From positions 29,994-93,993 of the forward strand of contig RZZN01000007.1 of assembly GCA_009929855.1 (NCBI GenBank): a stretch of 64,000 nt of DNA. The letters are read 5' to 3'. This DNA comes from Gammaproteobacteria bacterium (GTDB lineage: Bacteria > Pseudomonadota > Gammaproteobacteria > Chromatiales > Chromatiaceae). Positions 16,451 to 25,259 of the stretch are shown in pieces. A model generated the notes under the pieces. That model had not been told where the DNA came from, ran no database searches, and saw only the letters and a list, made by a program, of their open reading frames with translations. Every line of letters begins with the position of its first letter. Positions within the stretch are counted from its first letter, which is position 1. Made by a program: the position numbers and the translations under genes.

Positions 16451-19297
16451 ATGAACCGCATCCTCACCGCACTCGTCCTCGCCGGCTCGGTGCCGACCGT
16501 TTGGGGCTACGACTACCAAGCGCAGACCGGCGCACTGTCCTACGAGTTCTTCAACCTCAGCAACAGCAAGTATGATGTCACGCCCTATGGCGGTGGCGCC
16601 AACCCCGACGGCCACTGGGCCCCATCCGCTCAAACCGGTTGGGGGAATACATCCGGCACCGTCGGCTTCTTCAACAACGTAGGGATCAGCGGAGGGAGCT
16701 GCAAAAACCCGTCCGACCAGATGAAGGACAACTATATCTTCTACGGTGGGGCTGGCGACCCGGTCGACGCTTCCACGGTCGCGTCCTTCGCGCTGTCCTC
16801 CGGAACAAGCGCATCTCACACTCAGGTCGAGTACTCCCAAGCATTCTCCTCCACGCTGAACGCCCCCGCGATCGGCGACAGTTGGACACTGAAATCCTCG
16901 TCCAACACGATCGTGCTCTCCGCCCTGGCCTCGGCGCCGAACATGTTCCTCTCTGGCGTCAATGGCGATGGCAGCACCAGCGACGCCTACCCCTACTGCG
17001 GGACAAAGCAAGGGATCTGGTACAACCATGACATCGAGCCGACTGGATTGGTGTCGGGCGATCAGGTGTGGGGCCCCCTCGACATCAAGCAGGACAAGAA
17101 CCCCCTCGCACCCAGCTTCACCACCAACTCGCTCAACTTCAACGTGAGCCACACCGATAGCGGCTATATCGGCACCGGCGGGCTCTGGATGGGGCTGGAC
17201 AACAAGAACACCGACGCATTGGCAGTCGACAGCCTGAATCTCGCGATGTACCCGGTGAACCTGTCCACCTACGTCGCGAGCAACGCCAAATCCGGCAGTC
17301 AGACCGTGGCGCCGATCTATGGCGGGCACTTCACGCTCGCCATCGGCGACCCCTTCCTGATCAACAGCTACGCGGCCAAGATGCTCTGGCACCTGGTCAC
17401 CGACACTGGTTACGGACTGAGCAACGACAGCTTGAGCTCCCAGGACATCGAGGACATCAAGAACCGCATTGCGCCGGCCGGGGCGGACGGCGTTTTCGCC
17501 GCATCCTCCATCAGCAGCAAGTACGCGCGCTGGCTCCTGAGCTCGCCGAGCAACGCGGTCACTGCCATCAAGACGATGAACGAGGCGGCGAGCACACCCA
17601 TCACGCATGAATCCATTTGGGGCAAGTTGATCAAGGGTGTCGTCAAACTGACCGGCGCCGTCGTGGCTGCGGCCGCCCCTGAGTTGATCGGCGTCGAAGG
17701 GGTGGTGAAAGGGGCCGCGGCGGAGGCCGGGAGCGATGCGACCGCGACCAGCGTCACCAATTATGCGGCAACGAAGATCGACACGGCCTTCACGAGCACC
17801 TTGAGCGAACCTGCGCCCGTATCAGCGACGGCTCCGCCAGCGGTCAACCCAACCTATGCGGCATCGAACCTGCTCGGGCTGCTCCTGACCAACAGCTTCG
17901 TGCAGGCCGAGATCAACAACAAGGTGGGCCTGGGCAATCCGAGCGGCCAGGCGCTGTATGCCAACTACTCCATACACCTCGGCTCGCCCGCGTGCAATAA
18001 TATCAGCCTAGTCAACAACCTGTTCGCGACGGACATGGGCTGCGGCACCAAATCGGGAACTGCGCCGACCTACCACAACGTGCTGAGCCTGTATGAGAAC
18101 TCCTACAGCAGCTCGCGACTGAACATCTGGAACGCGATCCTGACTGGCGCCGACGTCTACGTGACGGACAGTTATCCGCAGGTCGGCACACCGGCCTTCA
18201 AGGCCTTTCAACCGCCGACCCAGGTCGTCAATCTGACCGGCGCGGCAAGCAGCGTGAGCGGCGTCGACCCCGCCTTCGCGTATGACACCGGTATGATCAG
18301 TATCGCGAGCTATTCGGTGGCGGGTGGGGGCTCGACAGGCCAGTATGACAAGCAGTATGCACCAAACCTGGAGCTGGTGAAGGCGGGCGACTGGAGCCAA
18401 ACCGAGTGGGCCAAACCACCGGTCCAGGTACCCCAGTGGAGTGAGACCAGGAACCCGTCTCCAGGTTACTGGTTCTACGACACCTCGTCAGGTCGCGTCA
18501 CTGTCAACGGCGTCTGGATCGGACAAGGGCCGAATCCAACGGGGGGCACCTGGGCAGCCTACGGCCAGTCATTCGAAAACGGCCCACAAACACTCGACAT
18601 GAGCACCACCTGCCCTGCAGGCTCCGGGGTGGTCATCACCGCCACGCCGACCGGCTTCGACACGATGAGAGGCGATCTCTCCTGCGCTGACACGACGGTT
18701 CCTTACTACGTGACGGTGGCAGAGGGGGCGATGGCACCATCAGTGGACATGATCCTGGCGAGTGCCCCGCCGAAGGATTCGGTGGGCTTCGCGGCACCGA
18801 CCGCCGGGCAGATCAGCTACTCAGCCAACACCGGTCAGCTCATGGTGAGTGGTTACCAGGGGACGGACACCAGCGGTGGGACCATGACCAGTCGCTCCTT
18901 CGTCAACGCCACGGCAGGGCTCACTCTGGATCTAACGACCTGCGCCGAGGGCTCCGACGTGATCCTATACCTCTACCCGACAGGCGGGCAGACCGCTGAC
19001 AAGGCCGTCGGCGTGCTCGCGTGCAAGCAGGGTGCGCCCGTCCTGCCCTACTCGCTTTGCACCAAGGACACCCAGGCCACCGGCGGCGTGATCCTGGGTC
19101 TGACGAAGGACTTGAATTCGTCCGCAGTTGTCGAGTTCGACATCGGCTGTGCCTGCATCCCGAGCTACCTCGGTGGCACCGATCCTGACACCGCTGTCAA
19201 CGCGACCTTCTGGCAGACCGGCAGCGAGACCAACGGTGACCCCATCGGGGTCATGGTCGGCGCCACCGCGAGCAACCCACACGGCCGCTGCAACTGA
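16451..19297 (+). CDS. Large secreted protein of unknown function with internal C-terminal duplication
   Basis: A 948-residue exported protein not matching any family I recognise. A signal peptide (ends VWG, about residue 19) precedes a Ser/Thr/Asn/Gly-rich mature chain with about twelve cysteines. A central hydrophobic Ala/Val-rich stretch (about 395-435) could be a membrane-active or buried helix. Near the C-terminus two units share a pattern: a Thr/Ser-rich strand, TLD(M/L), a TTC motif, then about 30 residues to a second Cys (DLSC, VLAC). A third degenerate unit may follow. Ser/Asn-rich composition and regular Cys pairs suggest an extracellular or surface protein stabilised by disulfides. 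It lies 2 bp after the previous secreted-protein gene, implying a joint function. Confidence 0.75.
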   Translation: MNRILTALVLAGSVPTVWGYDYQAQTGALSYEFFNLSNSKYDVTPYGGGANPDGHWAPSAQTGWGNTSGTVGFFNNVGISGGSCKNPSDQMKDNYIFYGGAGDPVDASTVASFALSSGTSASHTQVEYSQAFSSTLNAPAIGDSWTLKSSSNTIVLSALASAPNMFLSGVNGDGSTSDAYPYCGTKQGIWYNHDIEPTGLVSGDQVWGPLDIKQDKNPLAPSFTTNSLNFNVSHTDSGYIGTGGLWMGLDNKNTDALAVDSLNLAMYPVNLSTYVASNAKSGSQTVAPIYGGHFTLAIGDPFLINSYAAKMLWHLVTDTGYGLSNDSLSSQDIEDIKNRIAPAGADGVFAASSISSKYARWLLSSPSNAVTAIKTMNEAASTPITHESIWGKLIKGVVKLTGAVVAAAAPELIGVEGVVKGAAAEAGSDATATSVTNYAATKIDTAFTSTLSEPAPVSATAPPAVNPTYAASNLLGLLLTNSFVQAEINNKVGLGNPSGQALYANYSIHLGSPACNNISLVNNLFATDMGCGTKSGTAPTYHNVLSLYENSYSSSRLNIWNAILTGADVYVTDSYPQVGTPAFKAFQPPTQVVNLTGAASSVSGVDPAFAYDTGMISIASYSVAGGGSTGQYDKQYAPNLELVKAGDWSQTEWAKPPVQVPQWSETRNPSPGYWFYDTSSGRVTVNGVWIGQGPNPTGGTWAAYGQSFENGPQTLDMSTTCPAGSGVVITATPTGFDTMRGDLSCADTTVPYYVTVAEGAMAPSVDMILASAPPKDSVGFAAPTAGQISYSANTGQLMVSGYQGTDTSGGTMTSRSFVNATAGLTLDLTTCAEGSDVILYLYPTGGQTADKAVGVLACKQGAPVLPYSLCTKDTQATGGVILGLTKDLNSSAVVEFDIGCACIPSYLGGTDPDTAVNATFWQTGSETNGDPIGVMVGATASNPHGRCN

Positions 19298-19304
19298 GGC
19301 CTGA

Positions 19305-19331
19305 CGCCGCCGGGGATCTGCCCCGGCGGCG
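19305..19331 (+). terminator. GC-rich hairpin after the secreted-protein operon
   Basis: An 11-bp perfect stem with a 5-nt loop (ATCTG) begins 8 bp after the stop codon. No U-tract follows, so intrinsic termination would be weak; it may protect the mRNA 3' end instead. Confidence 0.55.
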
Positions 19332-19403
19332 GCAACCCCCCGCCGGCGCGGCGACCCGGCCGCGCCACTCTGACGGTCACGCGCGATGACAACCTAGAAA
19401 AGT

Positions 19404-19478
19404 CGGGGCCTCCAGACCCTAAAGGAGACGGGGCCTGTCGGCCATAAAGGAGACGGGGCCTCCAGGCCCCGAGTGAAG
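19404..19478. repeat. Three tandem 25-bp GC-rich palindromic repeats
   Basis: Units start at 19404, 19429 and 19454. All begin CGGGGCCT; the first two end TAAAGGAGA and the third contains CTCCAGGCCCCGAGTGA. Nearly identical 25-mers in the opposite orientation occur at 37863 and 49471. The array fills part of a 336-bp gap before the hisF-like gene; the rest of that gap shows no gene. Confidence 0.75.
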
Positions 19479-19633
19479 ATCTTACCGAGCCCAAGGCTGA
19501 AGGCGTGCCGGTGTCATCGGCTGACTGACGAGGTGCCACGGCAGAGTGTGACCTGATACCATCATTCCATCGTGCCAACCCTCCTCTCACCTCAGACCAT
19601 CCAATCCATCCAACCGGGAATCAGCCGTTTGCC

Positions 19634-20416
19634 ATGACTAGTGTCACCAGTGCTCATGCCATCAAAATCATGCCTTGTCTCGACATGCGTGATGGTCGGG
19701 TCGTCAAGGGTGTTCAATTCGTCGATATCCGCGACGCTGGAGATCCGGTGGAGTGCTGCCGCGCCTATTGCACGGCCGGCGCGGACGAATTGGCCCTACT
19801 GGACATCACAGCGACGGTCGAGGGCCGAGCGACCATGCTGGCGGTGGTCCGGCGGGTGGCCGAGGTCGCCACGGTGCCATTCACGGTTGGCGGGGGCATC
19901 AAAGATGTCGCCACGGCCGCGGCCGTGATCCAGGCCGGCGCAGACAAGATCTCGGTCAGCAGCGCGGCCTTTCGCAATCCAGACGTGATCGCCGAGATGG
20001 TCGAGGAATTCGGATCAGCACGCGTGACGGTGGCTGTCGATGCCGCAGTGAACGACGCATTGCCATCCGGCTACGAGGTCTTCATCGACGGCGGGCGGAC
20101 CGCCACCGGAGCCGATGCCGTCGAGTGGATCAAACGCATCGACGGCTATGGCGTGGGGGCCATCCTGCCCACGAGCAAGACCACCGACGGGGTCAAGACC
20201 GGCTATGACCTCCCCCTGATTCGCAAGACCCGCGCGGCCACCAACGCCGAGGTCGTGGCCTCTGGTGGCGCCGGCACCATGGCGCATTTCTTCGACGCCG
20301 TCGCGGCCGGTGCCGATATCCTGCTCGCGGCATCGGTGTTTCACTTCAATCTCATCGCCATTGCGGAGCTCAAGGCCTATCTGAGGGAGCGCGGCGTCAA
20401 TGTCGTGATGGACTGA
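19634..20416 (+). CDS. hisF: HisF-like imidazole glycerol phosphate synthase cyclase subunit, isolated from a his operon
   Basis: A 260-residue (beta/alpha)8 barrel. HisF uses ammonia from HisH to convert PRFAR into imidazole glycerol phosphate and AICAR. The catalytic aspartates are present: D17 in IMPCLD and D136 in VAVDA, matching D11 and D130 of the classical enzyme. Both phosphate-binding loops (TVGGGI, ASGGAG) are intact. The loop that is usually TSMDRDG reads TSKTTDG here. No hisH, hisA or other his gene is adjacent, so this may be a second copy with a specialised role. It lacks the changes in the PCLD motif expected of WbuZ-type LPS-modification paralogues. The start is the first ATG of the conserved region, without a clear ribosome site. 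Confidence 0.8.
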   Translation: MTSVTSAHAIKIMPCLDMRDGRVVKGVQFVDIRDAGDPVECCRAYCTAGADELALLDITATVEGRATMLAVVRRVAEVATVPFTVGGGIKDVATAAAVIQAGADKISVSSAAFRNPDVIAEMVEEFGSARVTVAVDAAVNDALPSGYEVFIDGGRTATGADAVEWIKRIDGYGVGAILPTSKTTDGVKTGYDLPLIRKTRAATNAEVVASGGAGTMAHFFDAVAAGADILLAASVFHFNLIAIAELKAYLRERGVNVVMD

Positions 20417-20524
20417 GCGGGATCAGCTCACCCTGCACCCTGGGGGCGAAATCATTCACCGACATGGATCGTCCCGCATGCGCGGTGGCGGAGCGAATGC
20501 ATTCGCCCCACGGGTCTAGCGGGA

Positions 20525-20552
20525 TGTCGGGGCGATGTCCTTCGCCCCGACA
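20525..20552. terminator. Hairpin between convergent hisF-like and pldA-like genes
   Basis: A perfect 11-bp stem (TGTCGGGGCGA with its complement) has a 6-nt loop, 108 bp after the hisF-like stop. A 14-bp palindrome (GCGAATGCATTCGC) lies at 20493-20506. The position suits a shared terminator, but there is no T-run. Confidence 0.5.
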
Positions 20553-20618
20553 GGTCTTGCGAGCATGCGCAATGTGGATACTGGCTTCAGCGAAGCGCCA
20601 AACGACGCTCACCCATCA

Positions 20619-21683
20619 TCACAAGGCATCATTGAGCGCGACACCGATCCCGACCGCGTTCTGGCGCCAGTTGTAATCGATCAGGGTATCGCCATAGCCG
20701 GAGAAGGCGCGCAGATAGACCCGTAATGGGCCGACCAGCCGGGGCGACATCCAGGTCAGCTCGGCGCTGCCCTTGCCGGTGCTCGGATTGCCCCGCCCCA
20801 TGAGCGAGAAGCTGTGATCGCGCCATTTGTAGTAGGCGGTCAGATCACCATGACCGAGATAATCGGTGATGTCCGGATTGTCATCGTCCGAGTCGCTGTC
20901 GTCGATGCGTATCCAGGGGCGCAAGACCAGCGCGAAGTTGTCACGCTCGATACCGATCGCTGCCACGAGCCGATCCCAGCTGCGCGAGATCGGGTCGGAG
21001 CGACCATTGGACTCATGGGTGTAGCCGAGATTGAGTAGACGCCAATGGAATCCAGCGAGCTCGACATCCGGCCGGAAGCTGAGTATCAGCTCGGGCATGT
21101 AATTGGTGTCGCGGAACGGGCGCGAGATGGCGTCATTGTAGACCTGCCATTGGCTCTTCTGCGTGTAGGCCGCCCACAGACCAAGGCGTCGACCCTCGGT
21201 GGACCACATCCGAAACTTGAAGCTGATCTGAAAGCGCGCCTCGGTCGAGTCGAGATCCTGCTGCTCGCTCTCCAAGGCATCGAAGATGGGCGTGAATGGT
21301 CGCTCATTGATTCGGTCCGTGTAATTCGCGAGCAGCAGATAGTTGCGCTGATAGAGACCGATGGCATAGCGATCGGAGTCCGGCGCGAATGCCCAGGCGC
21401 GGTCGATCAGCGAGGGGCTCGCCGACTCGCCCCCCGCGGGTGAGGACGCGACCGGCGCGCTCATCTCGGCCGGCGGCGCGGCCCGCGTGCTGGACTCGCT
21501 CACGCGCCCACTGAGCCGATCATAGCAGTCCAGGCGAGCCGTATCGGATTGGATCGCGGCGCAGTCGGCCAACCCCGCGGCCGTGGCCACCGCCGGGCCA
21601 CCAAGGGTCGCCGCCAAGACCAGCGCTGGGGCATACCCGCTCGCCAGACGCCATTGGTTGCGTTGAGTCGATGGCTGGGTCAT
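20619..21683 (-). CDS. pldA: PldA-like outer-membrane phospholipase A
   Basis: A 354-residue outer-membrane barrel. A signal peptide and a Cys-containing segment of about 90 residues precede the phospholipase domain. E. coli OMPLA hydrolyses misplaced phospholipids in the outer leaflet using H142, S144 and N156. Here H223 and S225 are present in YTHESNGRSD, but the third catalytic position in the SRSW-x-RL motif is D237, not Asn. The start at 21683 is supported by an ATGA overlap with the small upstream gene. An in-frame GTG at 21692 would only add three residues. Activity with the Asp substitution is uncertain. Confidence 0.85.
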   Translation of the reverse strand: MTQPSTQRNQWRLASGYAPALVLAATLGGPAVATAAGLADCAAIQSDTARLDCYDRLSGRVSESSTRAAPPAEMSAPVASSPAGGESASPSLIDRAWAFAPDSDRYAIGLYQRNYLLLANYTDRINERPFTPIFDALESEQQDLDSTEARFQISFKFRMWSTEGRRLGLWAAYTQKSQWQVYNDAISRPFRDTNYMPELILSFRPDVELAGFHWRLLNLGYTHESNGRSDPISRSWDRLVAAIGIERDNFALVLRPWIRIDDSDSDDDNPDITDYLGHGDLTAYYKWRDHSFSLMGRGNPSTGKGSAELTWMSPRLVGPLRVYLRAFSGYGDTLIDYNWRQNAVGIGVALNDAL

Positions 21684-21853
21684 CGGCTCCACCCAGCCGA
21701 TGACGTCACGCTGAGTTGGATGCGATCGGCATCGGTCTCGGTGCCGAACGGAGTGGTCGGCGGCATGAGCGAGACCATCATCTCGATGTGATGGTCGGCC
21801 AGCGCGGCGAGCCTGTTGGGCGCGCCGGAGCTCGGAAGATCCAGGACAGGCAT
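21680..21853 (-). CDS. Small protein (57 aa) translationally coupled to pldA
   Basis: A 57-residue frame beginning MPVLDLPSSG, not recognised as any family. It has a strong ribosome site (GAGGAG, 7 nt before the ATG), and its stop overlaps the pldA start as ATGA, which argues that it is real and coupled. It has no signal peptide or membrane helix, and is acidic to neutral with a Met-rich middle (EMMVSLMPP). It could be a leader for coupled translation or a small partner of the phospholipase. Confidence 0.55.
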   Translation of the reverse strand: MPVLDLPSSGAPNRLAALADHHIEMMVSLMPPTTPFGTETDADRIQLSVTSSAGWSR

Positions 21854-22209
21854 CGATATCTCCTCAACTCGAGCTGAAGGGTGACTGAAGGACGGGGACG
21901 CAAGGACTCGGGTGCTGCTCATTATTCTCACAACCGCGCCGGCAAGTCGATTCGCGCGGATCGGTGACCAGGCTGGAGACCCGACAGCGGCGACGCGACT
22001 TGCACCTGGACTCACCCGGTACGCTCGACGGGTCATGACATGAGCGCCCCGCGGATGGTCATCATCATCGAGTGGTCGTCGCCGTCAAAGTGAGCTTCGG
22101 ACGAAAAAAACTGAGCTTGCATCACTCATCGCTGCAAAATCCTAACCGTCGGCCATATCCTGGAGGCACAATCAAGCTTGCCGTTCACACCGTCGAGCAT
22201 CGTTCAGCC
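21854..22209. other. Divergent intergenic region
   Basis: About 356 bp between the small gene/pldA pair and the REC-AraC regulator. It must contain promoters for both directions. No clear promoter, repeat or RNA was identified. Confidence 0.4.
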
Positions 22210-23022
22210 ATGTCCGAATCAGACTCAATCGCGCGCCTGTTGATCATCGACGACCAACCGACCTCGGTCGGATTGCTCATGGCCTATCTCGGCAAGAGCG
22301 GCATCGATCTGTTGGTGGCGCTGAACGGCGAGGATGGACTGCGCATCGCCCGCGTGGGGCAGCCCGACCTCATCCTACTGGATGTGCAGATGCCCAGCAT
22401 GGATGGATTGAGTGTGTGCCGCCTGCTCAAGGCCGATCCAATTACCAAACACATCCCGGTGATTTTCCTCTCCGCCGCCATCGAGATCGAGGACAAGCTC
22501 AGGGGCCTGGCCGCCGGTGGCGCGGACTACATCACCAAGCCATTCTCCGAGCAGGAGGTGCTCGCACGGGTGTTCGTGCAGTTGGGCGAGCAGCAACGGT
22601 TGGAGCGGCTGACCAGCGAGGCAATGGAGGCCGCCATGGCCTTGCCGGATGCGGCCTTTGCCAAGCGTCGTGAGCAACGGCTCCTCGTGCAGGCCGTCGC
22701 CCTGCTGACCCGCCACATGACCGACCCGCCCAGCCTCACCGACCTGGCGCGCCGGGTCGGGACCAACCAGCAACGCTTGACCGCGATCTTTCGCGATCAG
22801 GTCGGCATGAGCGCGTACGAATATCTCCAACAGATGCGCCTGGAGCGAGGCCGCAGTCTGCTGCGCGAGACCGATCTGCAGGTGCAGCTGATCGCCGAGC
22901 GGGTTGGCTATCGCAATGCGGGTGACTTCACGCGCGCCTTTCGTCGGCATTTCGGGATGACACCGCGTCAATATCGGCAGGGCCATCTCGAGGATGAGAC
23001 GGGCCAAGCATCTACATCTTGA
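22210..23022 (+). CDS. Response regulator with AraC-type DNA-binding output
   Basis: A 270-residue protein joining a receiver domain (about 8-125) to an AraC/XylS helix-turn-helix pair (about 165-262). The receiver has IIDDQP at the acidic pocket, the phospho-acceptor Asp in ILLDVQMP and Lys in ITKPFSE. The AraC part shows the usual second-helix pattern ending GMTPRQYRQ. The ATG at 22210 begins the receiver; the open frame to 22072 has no domain. No histidine kinase is adjacent, so its kinase is likely one of the hybrid kinases elsewhere. Targets are unknown; the divergent pldA unit and the downstream ATPase operon (start 243 bp away) are candidates. Confidence 0.85.
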   Translation: MSESDSIARLLIIDDQPTSVGLLMAYLGKSGIDLLVALNGEDGLRIARVGQPDLILLDVQMPSMDGLSVCRLLKADPITKHIPVIFLSAAIEIEDKLRGLAAGGADYITKPFSEQEVLARVFVQLGEQQRLERLTSEAMEAAMALPDAAFAKRREQRLLVQAVALLTRHMTDPPSLTDLARRVGTNQQRLTAIFRDQVGMSAYEYLQQMRLERGRSLLRETDLQVQLIAERVGYRNAGDFTRAFRRHFGMTPRQYRQGHLEDETGQASTS

Positions 23023-23265
23023 TACTGGCCCGCACCAAGATCCGCGCATGACCCTGCTCAGTTTCGCCGCTGCGATGCTCACATCGGTCTCGCAAGTCGC
23101 GTATGATGAGATCGATCAAGCACAAGCGCGCGTGCGCCACACCGCCGCCAGGGGATCTCGAGCAAAGGGCGCACGGCGTTCGAGCAGCATGCGTCACCCC
23201 CTCAGGGACGAGCGGCCGCCCACCGGTCGATAGAGAACATCCGATCCAGACGAGAACAGACACTC

Positions 23266-24633
23266 ATGTCACAAAGCCTCGTGCGCTATTCCAAGGTCGT
23301 CGCCATCGTCGGCGATCTGCTCAAGGTCGCGGTCCCTCCCGCGGCGGGCATGGGCCAGCCGGTGGCCTTCGGGGATCTGGGGCTGGTCGAGGATCCGAGT
23401 GGCTTCAACTCGCTGGCCCGTGTGATCAAGATCGAGCGCGAGCTGGTGTCGTTGCAGGTGTTCGCTGGGACCAAGGGTCTCTCGACCCGCGCCTCGGTGC
23501 GTTTTCTCGGTCATCCGATGCGGGTCACCTACTCCAGCAACGTGCTCGGCAGGGTCTTCCGCGGAGATGGCACCCCGTTGGACACCGGTCCGAGCCTCGC
23601 GCAGGATCCCAAGATCGAGATCGATGGCCCCTCGGTCAACCCGGCACGACGCGCGCTCGCCTCCAAGATGGTGCGCACCGACGTGCCCATGATCGACATC
23701 TTCAACTCGCTGGTGGAGAGCCAGAAGATCCCGATCTTCTCGGTCGCTGGCGAGCCATACAACGCATTGCTCGCGCGGATCGGCATCCAGGCCGATGCCG
23801 ACATCGTGGTCTTCGGCGGTCTCGGACTCATCTTCGACGACTATCATTACTTCCTGCGCCGTTTCGAGGACGCCGGAGTCTTCGCGCGCACCCTGATGTT
23901 CGTCAACCTGGCTTCCGATCCGGTGGTCGAGCGTCTCTTGGTGCCGGACATGGCACTGGCGGTGGCCGAGCGCTTCGCCGTCGAGGAAGGCAAGCGTGTC
24001 CTGGTGTTGTTGACCGACATGACCGCCTATGCCGATGCCATGAAAGAGGTCGGCATCGCCATGGAGGCAGTGCCATCGAATCGCGGCTACATGGGCGATC
24101 TCTATTCGCAGCTCGCGCGTCGCTATGAAAAGGCCGCGGACTTCAAGGACGGCGGCTCGCTCACCATCCTGACGGTGACCACCATGCCCGGCGGCGACGT
24201 GACTCACCCGGTGCCGGACAATACCGGCTATATCACCGAGGGTCAGTTCTATCTGCACGACCGCATGCTCGATCCGTTCGGCTCGCTCTCGCGTCTGAAG
24301 CAGCACGTGATCGGCAAGGTGACGCGCGAGGACCATGGGCAGATCATGAACACCATGATCCGCTTCTACTCGGGTGCCCGCGACGCCGAGCAGAAACAGG
24401 CGATGGCCTTCGATCTGTCCGAATTCGATCTGCGCTTGATCAAGTTCGGTCGGCTGTTCCGCGAGCGCTTCATGGACATCGATGTGAGCCTCCCGCTCGA
24501 GCGCGGTCTGGATCTGTGCTGGCAGACCCTGGCGGAGTGTTTCGAGCGTGACGAGCTGCTGATGAAGGACAGCCTGATCGACAAATATCTGCCGCGACTG
24601 GATGACGAGGAGTCTGTCGCGGCGGCGGCCTGA
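23266..24633 (+). CDS. ntpB: V/A-type ATPase subunit B
   Basis: A 455-residue non-catalytic subunit of the rotary V/A-ATPase head. It has the N-terminal barrel, a nucleotide-binding domain lacking a functional P-loop (FSVAGEPYNALLARI replaces the Walker A of subunit A), and a C-terminal helical domain ending near the rotor. In the A3B3 hexamer, B subunits help form the catalytic interfaces. It is the first gene of the operon, with a 20-bp gap to subunit D. No promoter was assigned in the 243 bp upstream. Confidence 0.95.
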   Translation: MSQSLVRYSKVVAIVGDLLKVAVPPAAGMGQPVAFGDLGLVEDPSGFNSLARVIKIERELVSLQVFAGTKGLSTRASVRFLGHPMRVTYSSNVLGRVFRGDGTPLDTGPSLAQDPKIEIDGPSVNPARRALASKMVRTDVPMIDIFNSLVESQKIPIFSVAGEPYNALLARIGIQADADIVVFGGLGLIFDDYHYFLRRFEDAGVFARTLMFVNLASDPVVERLLVPDMALAVAERFAVEEGKRVLVLLTDMTAYADAMKEVGIAMEAVPSNRGYMGDLYSQLARRYEKAADFKDGGSLTILTVTTMPGGDVTHPVPDNTGYITEGQFYLHDRMLDPFGSLSRLKQHVIGKVTREDHGQIMNTMIRFYSGARDAEQKQAMAFDLSEFDLRLIKFGRLFRERFMDIDVSLPLERGLDLCWQTLAECFERDELLMKDSLIDKYLPRLDDEESVAAAA

Positions 24634-24653
24634 GCGGAGAGCGCAACACGACC

Positions 24654-25259
24654 ATGTCCGGTGTCAGTCTCAGCAAGACCTCGCTCGCCAAGCAGAATCG
24701 CGCACTGCAGACCTACGAGCGCTTCTTGCCCTCGCTCGATCTCAAGCGCCGGCAGCTCATGGCCGAGCGCGCCAAGGAGGTCGCCGCGCGCACCGCGACC
24801 GAGCAACGGGTCGCGGCAGTACGCGAGCGGGTGCGCGAGACCTTGCCGATGCTCGCCAACCACGAGATCCAGCTCGCTGACCTGGTGCGGATCCGCGCGC
24901 TGCGTCTCGGCGAGGAGAACCTGCTCGGGACCCGCCTACCGGTGCTCGAGTCGCTCGATCTGGAAACGGCCGACTACAGTCTGCTGATCAAGCCACACTG
25001 GGTCGACGTCCTGGTCGAGCGGCTCGCCGAGCTCTTGACCTTGCGCATCCAGGCCGATCTGCATGCACAGCGCATCACCCGTTTCGACGAGGCGGTGCGC
25101 AAGGTCACTCAGCGGGTCAACCTCTTCGACAAGGTGCTGATCCCGCGTACCCGCGAGAACATCAAACGGATTCGGGTCTATCTGTCCGATGGCGAGCGCG
25201 CCGCGATCGTGCGCTCCAAGATCGCCAAGGGCAAACGGCTGAAGGAGTCCCTGGCATGA
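24654..25259 (+). CDS. ntpD: V/A-type ATPase subunit D (central stalk)
   Basis: A 201-residue coiled-coil protein of the central rotor shaft. Long N- and C-terminal helices with the family opening (SLSKTSLAKQNRALQ) and a closing basic helix (RVYLSDGERAA) are visible. It transmits rotation between the A3B3 head and the membrane ring. It lies between B and I, its stop overlapping the next start (ATGA at 25256). No separate subunit F gene, normally its partner, is present in this operon. Confidence 0.92.
   Translation: MSGVSLSKTSLAKQNRALQTYERFLPSLDLKRRQLMAERAKEVAARTATEQRVAAVRERVRETLPMLANHEIQLADLVRIRALRLGEENLLGTRLPVLESLDLETADYSLLIKPHWVDVLVERLAELLTLRIQADLHAQRITRFDEAVRKVTQRVNLFDKVLIPRTRENIKRIRVYLSDGERAAIVRSKIAKGKRLKESLA

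Noticed and set aside
19404..19478. Possible CRISPR array from three evenly spaced repeats
   Set aside because: The units are directly tandem with no unique spacers, and no cas genes are present.
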